From: Vitellaria paradoxa
Taxonomy: Eukaryota > Streptophyta > Magnoliopsida > Ericales > Sapotaceae
Assembly (NCBI GenBank): GCA_019916065.1
Contig: CM034233.1
Span: forward strand, 14,487,009-14,551,008
Direction: 5' to 3'
DNA: 64,000 nt
Below the pieces are notes generated by a model. The model was not told the origin of the DNA. It was given only the letters and a program-made list of their open reading frames with translations, and ran no database searches. Positions within the stretch are counted from its first letter, which is position 1. Each line of letters begins with the position of its first letter. Below, in pieces: positions 21,215-31,099 of the stretch. A program made the translations under genes and the position numbers.

Positions 21215-23010
21215 AGAAGAAGTCCACCCCAAGGGGATATAGGTAGAAGGAGCCCGAATGAAGGGCACGGAGCACAACACCCCATGGGAGAGATACGAGT
21301 TATAGTAGGAGGATTCACGGGAGGTGGCGAGACCTCCTCCGCCCGTAAAAGGTATGTCAAGGAGGTTGACGGAGTCAAATAGATAATGGGTATAGCCCAA
21401 CCATCTAAAAGAGCGAAGGAAGAGTTGGCATAGATAACCTTTACGGAAGATGAGGCCTCCGACTTATGCCATCCATACGACGACCCTTTGGTAATATTCG
21501 CTGTAATAGCCAATTTTCAGACGTGGAGGATTCTGGTCGACAGCGGGAGCTCAGCTGACGTTCTTTATTAGAAGGTATTCGAGAAGATGAACATCGAAAA
21601 AGAAAAATTACGTTCGGTTTGTTCACCCTTGGTCGGCTTCGCGGGCGATCGTGTCGAGCCTATCAGGGCAATTTCTCTACCCGTCATCCTTGGATCGGAG
21701 CCGCTACAGGTGACGAAAATGACACGCTTCTTGGTGGTCGATACTCCCTCAGCGTACAATGCTATACTTGGAAGAGGGGCCCTAAATCAGTTCAGGACCG
21801 TCATGTCAACCGACCACTTGCGGATTAAATTCCCGACAGCCTAAGGAGTCAGATGTGTTAAAGGAAACCAGAAGGCTACACGGGAATGCTATGCATCATC
21901 CCTTCGGAGTGCCAGAAAAGAAGCATTAGTTGTGGAAGAGCTGGAGGTTCGAGATGAAGAAGAAGTAAGAAGGTGAAAACTCGGTGGTGACTTGGAAGAG
22001 GTAGCGGTTGGGGGGCCTGGACTCCAGAGAATTGTGAAAATAGGTGCCTCAGCAACAGATGAGCAAAAATAGGGGCTGAAGGAATTCCTGTAACAGAATC
22101 TAGACATGTTCGCTTGGTCTCACGAAGATATGCCCGGGATTGATCTCCAGTTGATGACCCATCATCTTAACATCTCACCAGATGCTTGACCAATTAGACT
22201 AGAAAAATGAGGGTTTTCGCCCCCGAGCGGAATGAAGCAATAGCCCAAGAGGTGAACAAACTTTTAGCCGCTCAATTCATCCGAGAGTCTCATGACCCAA
22301 CCTGGCTCTCGAATGTCGTTTTGGTCAAAAAGTCAAATGAAAAATAGAGGATGTGCGTAGACTTCTCATATCTTAACAAAGCCTGCCCGAATGATAGTTT
22401 TCCTCTACCCGCCATCGATACACTCATGAATTCAACCGCTGGTCATCAGGTACTTTCTTTTTTGGATGCCTTTTAGGTTATAATCAGATCCGGATGGCCG
22501 AACAAGATCAAGAACATACAGCTTTCATCACCGATCGAGGCCTGTACTGCTACGAAGTTATGCCATTCGGTCTAAAAAACGCCGGAGCTACGTATCAACA
22601 GTTGGTGAATTTGATGTTCAAGTCTCAGATTAGAAGAAATATGGAGGTTTATGTAGATGATATGCTAGTCAAAAGTAGTTGAGCGACCAGTCACATAGCA
22701 GATCTCCAAGAGACCTTCAATACGCTCAGGAAATACCGTATGAAGCTGAACCCTGCAAAATGCGCATTCGGGGTCGCCTCTGGAAGGTTTCTTGGATTTA
22801 TGGTGTCACAAAGGGGAATCGAGGCGAATCCCGAGAAGGTAAAGGCAATCCTAGAAATGCAGCCCCCATGGACATCAAAGGAAATTCAGAGATTGGCTGG
22901 ACGAGTCGCAGCCCTAAATAGGTTCATATTCAGGTCATCTGATAAATGCATGCTTTTCTTCAGGGTCTTAAGGAAGGCATTTGAATGGAATGCCGAGTGC
23001 GAATAAGCCT
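21215..23010 (+). pseudogene. Tat protease and reverse transcriptase, with multiple stops
   Basis: The protease site DSGSS is encoded at 21539-21553 ([12 protein letters not shown]), followed by NAILGRGALNQF. The RT is read from about 22200: RMCVDFSYLNKACPND, then GLYCYEVMPFGLKNAGATYQ, with the catalytic YVDD at 22650-22661 (VYVDDMLVKSS), then KCAFGVASGRFLGFMVSQRG. Stops include a TAG for tryptophan in LYWK (near 21568) and before RMCVDF (near 22348), a TGA in the LS-DA-P region near 22188, and TAA/TAG near 23005-23014. At least two frame changes occur. It cannot be functional as it stands. Confidence 0.9.
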
Positions 23011-23019
23011 TTTAGTGGT

Positions 23020-23900
23020 TAAAGCATTACCTGGGATCAATCCCACTCCTTGGTAAGACCATCCAGGGAGAGGGGCTCTATCTTTATCTAGCCGTTTCAA
23101 CCGCGGCAATTAATGCGGCTCTGGTGAAAGAATATAATGGAATACAGATGCCGGTGTATTACGTCAGTAAAGTGCTACACGGAGCAGAAGAGAGATACCC
23201 GAGAATGGAACTGCTTACTTTCGCCTTGGTCACTGTGGCTCAGAGATTACGGGCATATTTCCAAGCTCACACAATTATTGTCCTGACAGATCAGTCTTTG
23301 AAAGACATCCTCCATAAACCCAAGACCTCAGGCCGATTGGTTAAGTGGTCAATTAAACTCAGTCAGTTCGACATTAAATACAAATCGAGGCAAGCAATTA
23401 AGGGGCAAGCAGTGGCAGATTTTGTGGCAGAGTTCACGACGACCTCGGAATCCAGAGAAAGTGATGATGCCTTACAGCGAACTTGGGTTCTGTATGTAGA
23501 CGGTTCGGCAACACAGGGGGCTAGTGGGGTGGGCATTGTGCTAGTATCCCCCAAATGATGCAGAGTTAAATATGCATTACGTTTCAACTTCTCATCTTCC
23601 AATAATGAGGCTGAATATGAGGTATTAATAGCCGGGCTACGGCTCGCCCTTAGAATGGGGGCAGACCAAGTGATTGTGAAGAGTGATTCCCAATTGGTGG
23701 TTGAATAGGTCAGAGGTGAATTCGAGGCTAGAGAAAACAATATAGTGAAGTATTGCCAGACTGCGAAGGAGTTGGCCTGCAAATTCACGAAGTTGGAAAT
23801 AGAGAGGATCCCAAGGACAGATAACGAAGAGGCTGATCGGTTGGCTCAGATTGCAACTTCGAATGGGCCACACCTTAACATCCTTGTTGAGGAACTTGAA
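23020..23900 (+). pseudogene. Two consecutive RNase H domains of the Tat element
   Basis: The first domain is the standard Ty3-type RNase H (YYVSKVLHGAEERYPRMELL, then IIVLTDQSLKDIL, then YKSRQAIKGQAVADFVAEF). It is followed by a second domain, WVLYVDGSATQGASGVGIVL, then SSNNEAEYEVLIAGLRLALR, DQVIVKSDSQLVVE and RIPRTDNEEADRLAQIA, which keeps the D-E-D pattern of an archaeal-type/cellular RNase HI. This double arrangement is established for the Tat lineage. The second domain is interrupted at about 23556 by a stop and by a TAG at about 23706 for glutamine. Confidence 0.9.
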
Positions 23901-23939
23901 CAGCCAAGTACCGAGATCCCTGAAGTCGGTCAAATAGAG

Positions 23940-25173
23940 GTGGAGGCAACGTGGGCGAAGCTGATTCGTGAATACTTAGAAAGGGGAAGACTTCCCGAAG
24001 ATCAGAACGAGCGGAGAAGGGTTCAGTACCGGGCGACGAGGTATGTGGTCATTGAGGGAGTACTATACCGAATGGGGCATACTTTGCCATTGCTTCGGTG
24101 CGCAACCGAGCCCGAGGCTGAGTATATACTTAGGGAAATTCATGAAGGAGTTTGTGGCAGTTATTCTGGTTGGAGAATGTTAGCCAAAAAAGTCTTGCGC
24201 GCAGCCTATTACTACCCCACCATAGAAAATGATGCCCAGAACTTGGTGAGAAGATGCGACAAATGCCAGAGGTTTGCCAACGTTCCTAGAAAACAGCTCA
24301 AGACCTGACCTCTATACAGAGCCCATAGCCTTTCGCTCAATGGGGAATTGACATCGTCGACCCCCTCCCCTTAGGGAAGGGACAAAGAAAATTTACAGTG
24401 GTAGCCATAGACTATTTTACGAAATGGGTAAAAGTCGAAGCTCTGTCTAGCACCACCAATCAAAACATAAAGAAGTTCCTATGGCAGGGAATTGTATGCA
24501 TGTTTGGTATCCCAAGAGTGGTAATAATCGATAATGGAAAACAGTTCGAAAGTCAATTGTTCAATGAGCTTTGCGAACAGTTGGGGATTCACCATCACTA
24601 CTCGTCCCCCGAAACGGACAGGTAGAAGTAACTAACTGGTCCTTACTGAAAATCATCAAAACTAGGTTGAAGAAAGCCAAAGGGTTATGGGCGGATGAGC
24701 TTGCCAATATACTGTGGGCCTACCAAACCACGGAACGAACTCCTACAGGATATACACCATTTTCTTTAACGTTTGACATAAAGGCGGTGATCCTAGTAGA
24801 GATCAGCCTCCACAGCCCGAGGGTCGAATTATTTGATCCAGATATTAGCGAAGATGCATTGAAGACTGATTTGGATCTGCTAGAAGGGAAAAGACTGCAA
24901 GTGGTCGTTCGAATGGCAACATATCAGCAGAAGATGAAGCAGTACCACAGTCAGAGGGCCAAGCCTAGGAGATTTAAAACTGGCGATTTGGTTCTTAAGA
25001 GGGTGAATCAATCAACTCCGGATCCTCGAGAAAGAAAGCTCGGTCCAAATTGGGAGAGGCCATATGTCGTTATCTCCTGCTCCAGGGAAGGAACCTATTG
25101 GCTCAGGGATTGCAATGGAATGACTCTACCTCACCCCTGGAATAGCGAACACCTGAAGAGATATTTCGCTTGA
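23940..25173 (+). pseudogene. Tat integrase, frameshifted
   Basis: The HHCC zinc-binding region is seen (IHEGVCGSYSG with the second H changed, then CDKCQRFA), then the core (FTVVAIDYFTKWVKVEAL; IIDNGKQFES) and, in another frame, the end (LWADELANILWAYQTTERTP; TGYTPFSLTF) and the C-terminal GDLVLKRVNQ and KLGPNWERPYVV segments. The usual glycine after the SGC motif region is serine and the conserved second histidine is replaced, which would weaken zinc binding. A stop at 24306-24308 and a shift near 24570-24625 break the frame. The polyprotein ends with TGA at 25171-25173. Confidence 0.88.
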
Positions 25174-25286
25174 GAAGCACCCGAAGCAGTTGTTCTTTTT
25201 GTCTTTCTTTTGAAAACATTCTATCTTTGAACGGTTTAGTATAAAACGATATAATTTCATTCTATTCTTGTGCAGGAAAATGTGAT

Positions 25287-25560
25287 GGAAAGACACCTGC
25301 TAGGCGGAGAGCGCCTAAGGGGCGTGTCGACAGCTCGGTCGGCCCGAGAGAGACCGACCGACAGGGAAAGACGCCTGCTAGGCGGAGAGTGCCTAAGGGG
25401 CGTGTCGACAGCTCGGTCGGCCCGAGAGAGATCGACCGACAAGGAAAAATGCCCGCTAGGCCGAGAACGCCTAAGGGGCGTGTCAACAGCTCGGTCGGCA
25501 CGAGAGACATTAACCGACATGGCGAGAAGCCCGTTAGGCTGAAAATAGCCAAGGAGAATA
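25287..25560 (+). repeat. 78-bp tandem repeat, about 3.5 copies, in the 3' region of the Tat element
   Basis: Units start at 25287, 25365, 25443 and 25521, exactly 78 bp apart, so the repeat stays in frame (26 codons). The core motif is GCCTAAGGGGCGTGTC, followed by AGCTCGGTCGG. The frame 25270-25542 is open through it but may be only a by-product. Tandem repeats between integrase and 3' LTR are known in Tat/Ogre elements and have seeded satellites. Confidence 0.93.
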
Positions 25561-25880
25561 ACAAAAGACCGGTCGATCAGAGAGAAGCCGATCGGCACAG
25601 AAAAACGCTCAACAAGTCAAGGGTCTTTGACGATGACATTGGTAAAATGACAAACATCATGACAACAGACCATATCAAAATAGCCAGCGAGCAATAGAAA
25701 GATGAATGCGCTACAAACTGATAAAAAAAATATACCATTAAATTCAGTGCGGGAAGATTCCAAAGTTCAAAAAAAAAAAGGAGAGTCTTTATCCCATTGC
25801 GTCAGCGTTGGAGGTAAGCTGAGAATGGTTGGCAGCTTCGGTTTGATCGGCAACTCGGCGTGGACCTGCCCCCAAACCAG

Positions 25881-26921
25881 CTACTTCTTGATTTCGGGAA
25901 TGATCAGAGAGAGGGAGGCAGCAGCCCCGGCCACAAAGATCACCTCGAAAAGGTCCAAGTGAGGATAAAGCCTGAGAACTTCAACCTTGGCATCGTTGAA
26001 GCCATCCTGGAAAGTTTCAGCAAGCCAATCTTGGCCTTCAGAGCTCTCTTTGAACTGTTCAATGGCAGCTGCCACCCGTGCCTCCGTCTCATTTTTCAGC
26101 AGCTCTACCTGCCCGGCTAGTTCTTTCTTCAAGTTGGTCTCGGCAAGCAAAGTGGAGGACATATCACTCGAATGTCGTATGGCCTCATCCCGAGCAGCCA
26201 AGGCAACTTCACGCTCGGATGTAATGGTAGCAGATTCGGCTTTGACCTTCTGGATCTCCTCCTCCAGAGCAGACAACCGAGCCAGCAGATGCTCGTTTTT
26301 CATGCTTTCTTGAAGAAAGCCTCGATTCATTTCAACGAATCAAGTACCGAGCTCAGCGGAATAAAGCATGACCTGTAATTTTACATGTGTGTCAAATACA
26401 AGCAGCAAGGAATAAAAAGCTCCGGAAGTAGAGGAAAGTACCTTGGCAAGGTCATGGGCAATGTTCTTGGTCAACCGAGTAGGAGAGATCCCTTTCAACC
26501 AAGCCAGATCTTCAGGGGTAATGATCCCCTCCATCCTCTTGATCGCCAGAGCCGAGTCATCCACAAGGTTGCCCGAGGGAGAACCTGAAGCTACCTCTGC
26601 TTCTGGCTGACTGCCCGATGGGGGTAAAGAAGGCGCACGGTAAACGAAAGCGTCCAAAATTTGAAAAAGAACAGTGTAAGATGGTGCCGCATGAATGCAA
26701 TCTGTAGGCCCTGCAGGATAACCAAAAAACACCAATCCGATAATAACGAATGGTGACTCAGAGGGAGAAGCTGCAAGAACGCGAAACGACGTCATAATAA
26801 TGACTGACAGCATTAAATGCGCATGTGGCTCAGAGAAGATTGGCTCACTCGATTCCCTCAACCTTGCTAGCAGACTTGGGGAATCGGGGGGCAACTGATG
26901 ATGAAGGTTTTCTGAGGGCAT
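25881..26921 (-). CDS. Antisense reading frame of the Tat element, probably spliced, coiled-coil protein
   Basis: On the strand opposite to gag-pol two long frames follow each other: 26340-26921 (193 codons) and 25881-26330 (149 codons). The second is rich in charged heptads (LLARLSALEEEIQKVKAES) and is likely coiled coil, ending AETFQDGFNDAKVEVLRLYP. Between them the text fits an intron: donor CCAAG|GTACTT near 26443 and acceptor AATTACAG|GTCATG near 26371. After splicing the second frame is reached through a TGA (a probable CGA). More GT/AG pairs lie near 26770-26850. The upstream ATG falls in the 3' LTR, so the true start is uncertain. Antisense extra ORFs at this place are known in Tat/Retand elements; their function is unknown. 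Confidence 0.6.
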
Positions 26922-27528
26922 CTGAAATGACCTAGAGGCCCCTCAACGTCGCGATGAAAGGGTTGGGGGAATCCAGATAAGGGGAACCGAGCCAACCCAC
27001 CCATCGGGGATGGACCGATCTGCCCCTTTTAAGTGACCAAAGTGATCATGTAACTCGAAACGGATAATGAGGAAGCCGAAGTATTCAGCTGAGCTAGCTA
27101 ATCACCCTATCGACTCGAACTCCTCTTCCTGGGACGATGGGGAGGCTCATGAGCAGCGGATGCTTTGACGATTTCAAGGGCAAGATCAACGGAAAATATA
27201 GAGATTGATTCGAATCTCCTGCCTGCCTTATCCAGCTAAGGAAATCGCGACAAATCAGGAAAAGATTTCTAATTCCGTTCAAAGCTTTGCGGAATATTTG
27301 AAGAGGATAAAAGGACCCGAATAGGTATGAAAAATGGTTTTTCTCTTTTCTTCTCCTTCTTTCTCTTTTGAAAAAATGACGAAACCCTGCACCCTATGCT
27401 AACTTAAGCATCGGAGATTTTTTGGCAGGCACCACACCGGTGTTCATTATAGGGAGATCTCCATCATTCTCCGGGAGAATGAGTCCTCGAAGGTCCGTAT
27501 TAAGGACCACGAAATTTCTACATCATCA
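26896..27528 (+). repeat. 3' LTR of the Tat element (633 bp)
   Basis: Partner of 19131-19758, preceded by the purine tract and followed by TTGTA. Several substitutions per 100 bases are seen against the 5' LTR. Confidence 0.93.
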
Positions 27529-27533
27529 TTGTA

Positions 27534-29011
27534 TATATATTTATAAGTGTATTTATAATTTATTTCATTATAATTTGATCAAATAAATAAAATAAATAAA
27601 TAAATTTACCAAACATGTTATAGCCACTTATATGCATGCTCTAATGTATTCTTTCTTGTCAAATAGTTGATCACTGAATACCATGCCATGTAGAAATGCA
27701 ATATAATTATGCAAAATAAAATTACAAAAATTAGAGGCATTTTAGTGATTTTAATGACCATTGTTTGACGAGAAATGAAGTAATTAACAAAGTATTTCAC
27801 GTTATGTGTGATAGTACATGCTTATCAAAATTAATAAAAATTTTCTATTTAACACTTTAATTCAAATATTGGGAGAATTATGTATTGCTCCTTTTAAACA
27901 CTATGTAATTTTTTATCAAGTGAAGTTCAAGCCCGCTAGACCCTACTTGACGCCTATCAAAACTCAAAATAAAAAATAAAGAGAAGGGAAAATCGAAGAA
28001 TGAAAATTGAAATTATTTTGAGGAATGAATATATATAATATCGTTGGTGAAATCTCAAAATTATCCCCAAAAATTTTAAAAAGTAAAAAAATAAAAACTC
28101 CACCAACTTAATCTAATATGTGTTCGGGTTGGGATTAGTCGTTTTTTAAATACTACTTGTCTTGACTTTCTAAGGTTCATTTAATATTTTTATACTAACA
28201 ATAATTTATGCCTGTGATACTCTGAACAAAATTAGTATTAAATTTCTAATAAATGAAACTTTTGAGAAAAATTTAAATTAAAAAATTATGATAATTCATA
28301 AATTTTAATTTTTTTTCAAAAACTTTAGGTCCTAATAGTTACAATGTGTATTTTGGCATCGGTCTCTCTCCAACTAATTTTTGACAAGTGCCATAAAGGA
28401 AAATACAAATTATAGTATTTTAATTTGGAATGTTCTACTTCATAAAAACTATAATTAGACGGAATTTACGTTAATAATTTTGATTTACATATAATCTCCA
28501 CCCTTGAAACATGGTGAAATTTAAAATGCTGAAACTGTTTTGTGAGATAGATGATAGTGGAGTCAATTGAAATAATAATTGAGCAAGAAGTTAAAAATAT
28601 AAAAATGACTTCAATCGTTGAAAGAAATAAAAAATAATTCTTAACCGTTTGATCTTAATTTGTGATATAAATATTTTAAAAAATCGCCCTATTATATTAT
28701 ATATATATTTAAATTAGATAAAAATAAAAATATATAATTATTTATTATTTTATATTTACATTATGATATAGTGTATTTTTTTATTTTAAAAATTCCTTTG
28801 CAATTTAATCGTTGGCCTTTTATCTAATTTCTACTCTTACCATTCGGTGTTATTTAAATTCAAAATCATTCACTAAATATATAATATACCTAAATTATTA
28901 GCCCAAAATAAAATAAACAAACTTAAAAATCGTTAAAATAGAAAATAGTTTATTTTTTAGAAAAAGATTAAATATTAAATATGCCAAACTTAACGGGCGT
29001 CCTTGCACGTG
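27534..29011. other. No gene seen: AT-rich intergenic DNA
   Basis: Long A/T-rich stretches with no coding frame or recognisable element. Confidence 0.6.
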
Positions 29012-29404
29012 TTGAAAAATCGAAAAATTGTATCCAAGTCATACTTTATAATCTTTTAAAACTATTAGTCACACCCAAAAAAAAGTATTGCTTTTAAATC
29101 ACATTAATGTGAAAAGTTTTGTATTTAAATCACACTTTTGAGTGGGTCCCACGAGTTTGTTTTAAATATAGTTTCTAATATACCGATAATATCCTTTATT
29201 TCTATAACAAAGTTACACAAGTTATTTCCAGAAATTCCGGGAATCACGTGAAGATATGTTTACCAAGAATCACGCTTCTTCCATTTTTTTTTCTTTCCTT
29301 ATTTTCAGTTTCATTATTTACAGTTTTAGTCGTGAAGATATTAAGAAGATAGAACTTATTTGGCCTATCTTCTTCATGGATTGATTTTGCCGATTGGCGT
29401 TTTG

Positions 29405-30415
29405 AGCTATTTTCAAAACAGTACCGGTACTGTTTCAAAAAATATGATGATGTTGGCTCGTATGGTTGGTTTATGTTATGTATCGATTGATGGTTTTTAG
29501 GCAGTATGAAAACAGTATCGGTACTGTTTTCAACACAGTACCAGTACTGTTTTCAAAACAGCACCATGAATTATAAGCGGATGACAAGTTTTAAGGGCAA
29601 GAGAAATCTATTAGGCCGATTAACGTTTTGAACTGTCTTCAAAACAGTACCAGTACTGTTTCAAAAAATATGATGATGTTGGCTCGTATGGTTGGTTTGT
29701 GTTATATATCGATTGATGTTTTTTACGTAATATGAAAACAGTACCGGTCCAAAACAGTACCGGTACTGTTTTCAACACAGTACCGGTACTGTTTTATCGG
29801 TACTGTTTTCAAAACAGCACCATGAATTATAAGCGGATGACGAGTTTTAAGAGCAAGAGAAATCCATGGGGCCGATTGGCTTTTTAAGCTATCTTCAAAA
29901 CAGTACTGGTACTGTTTCAAAAAATATGATGATGTGGGCTCGTATCGTTGGTCTTTGTTATGTATCGATTGATGTTTTTTAGGCAATATGAAAACAGTAC
30001 CGGTACTGTTTTATCGGTACTGTCTTCAAAACAGTACCGGTATTGTTTTCAAAATAGCACCATGAATTATAAGCAAATGACGAGTTTTAAGGGCAAGAGA
30101 AATCCATGGGGTCGATTGGCGTTTTGAGCTATCTTCAAAACAGTACCGGTACTGTTTCAAAAAATATGATGATGTTGGCTCGTATCGTTGGTTTGTATTA
30201 TGTATCGATTGATGTTTTTTAGGCAGTATGAAAACAGTACCGATTCAAAAGAGTACCAGTACTATTTTATCGGTACTGTCTTCAAAACAGTACCGGTACT
30301 GTCTTCAAAATAGCACCATGAATTATAAGCAGATGATAAGTTTTGGGCAAGAAAAATTCATGGAGTTGATTAGTATTTTGAGATATCTTCAAAACAATAC
30401 CGATACTGTTTCAAA
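29405..30415. repeat. Array of ~240-bp units carrying perfect palindromes
   Basis: Anchor aatatgatga starts at 29441, 29667, 29923 and 30163, giving spacings of 226, 256 and 240 bp; a partial fifth unit follows. The core CAGTACCGGTACTG (a perfect palindrome, often extended to AAAACAGTACCGGTACTGTT) occurs at 29419, 29755, 29778, 29995, 30141 and 30288, plus many one-base variants. Confidence 0.93.
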
Positions 30416-30458
30416 ATAAAAAAAAAATAAATATACTTAGGAATGATGATCGATTTAG

Positions 30459-30705
30459 GTTTTTTCCCAAATAGTTTTGATTTTGTTTCAAAAAATCAGT
30501 TTTGCTTGCTTTGTAAAGAAGATGGAAAGTCGCGGAATTAGATTTTTCCAAACAGTTTTGATTTTGTTTTCAAAAATCAATTTTGCTTACTTTGTAAAGA
30601 AGATGGAAAGTCGCAAAATTAAGTTTTTCCCAAACAGTTTTGATTTTGTTTCCAAAAATCAGTTTTTCTTGCTTTATAAAGAAGATAGAAAGTCACAGAA
30701 GTTAT
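30459..30705. repeat. ~80-bp tandem repeat, three copies, in element A
   Basis: Unit: tttttcccaaacagttttga, then a stretch ending gaagatggaaagtcgc. Copies start near 30460, 30543 and 30624. Element B has only one copy (near 32261-32335). Confidence 0.85.
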
Positions 30706-31099
30706 GAGTGAAGTGTACACTATTTTCGGATAAAGCTGACAGTTTTGAAATGTGGTGAAAAATGCGTGATGTCCTTTTTTGTCTTTTTGTTGCAAGTGTG
30801 ACTTATTTACAAACAAGTTTTTTGGGTATGACTTAAATCCTTATAAGTGCATAAATAGTGACCGGCCTCCAAAAACCCCTTCAATAATTAAATGTCAATT
30901 AAGGTGAAATTTTAGCTGAGTCTTTTATGAGATTGGCTCGGTTCATTAAAAGAAAATGAGCCCAGAAGAGGAGAGTTTGGGTTTCTTTAGGATGATTGAT
31001 AAGGCAAAGTTGAGCTCAACTCTAGACTTTTGATGACCCAATCCAATCCCAACATATGACAAACGAGCTGAGGCCGGGTCGGCGGGCGTATTTGTAATT

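Larger units (their letters stand above)
19131..27528 (+). mobile_element. Tat-lineage Ty3/gypsy retrotransposon, decayed but complete in outline (8398 bp)
   Basis: LTRs at 19131-19758 and 26896-27528 share TGATGATG...CATCATCA ends, and the element is flanked by TTGTA (19126-19130 and 27529-27533). Inside are a tRNA-type primer site, gag, protease, RT, a first RNase H, a second RNase H, integrase, a tandem repeat array, an antisense frame and a purine tract (aatcggggggcaac) before the 3' LTR. The second RNase H and the long 3' region are known traits of the Tat group. Many stops, especially TAG, and several frameshifts break the coding frame. The LTRs differ visibly more than those of the Copia at 11977, so this insertion is older. 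Confidence 0.95.
29021..30879. mobile_element. Non-autonomous Mutator-like element A (1859 bp) with internal repeat array
   Basis: It shares its ends with the element at 31100-32512. The left end begins CGAAAAATTGTATCCAAGTC and the right end finishes GGCCTCCAAAAACCCC. The zone just inside each end is inverted relative to the other (AGTCACACCCAAAAAA... left, AGTCATACCCAAAAAA... from the right). Flanks TTGAAAAAT (29012-29020) and TTCAATAAT (30880-30888) agree at 7 of 9 positions, as expected for an aged 9-bp Mutator target duplication. There is no transposase frame. The interior has four units of a 226-256-bp repeat and a three-fold ~80-bp repeat. Confidence 0.7.

Noticed and set aside
25257..25598. 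Separate genes on both strands over the 78-bp repeat
   Set aside because: Frames stay open because the repeat length is divisible by three; no evidence of a protein.
29723..29986. Small frames with repeated KQYRYCF and KTVPV text in the palindrome array
   Set aside because: They are translations of the repeated palindrome and have no start context, conservation or codon bias.
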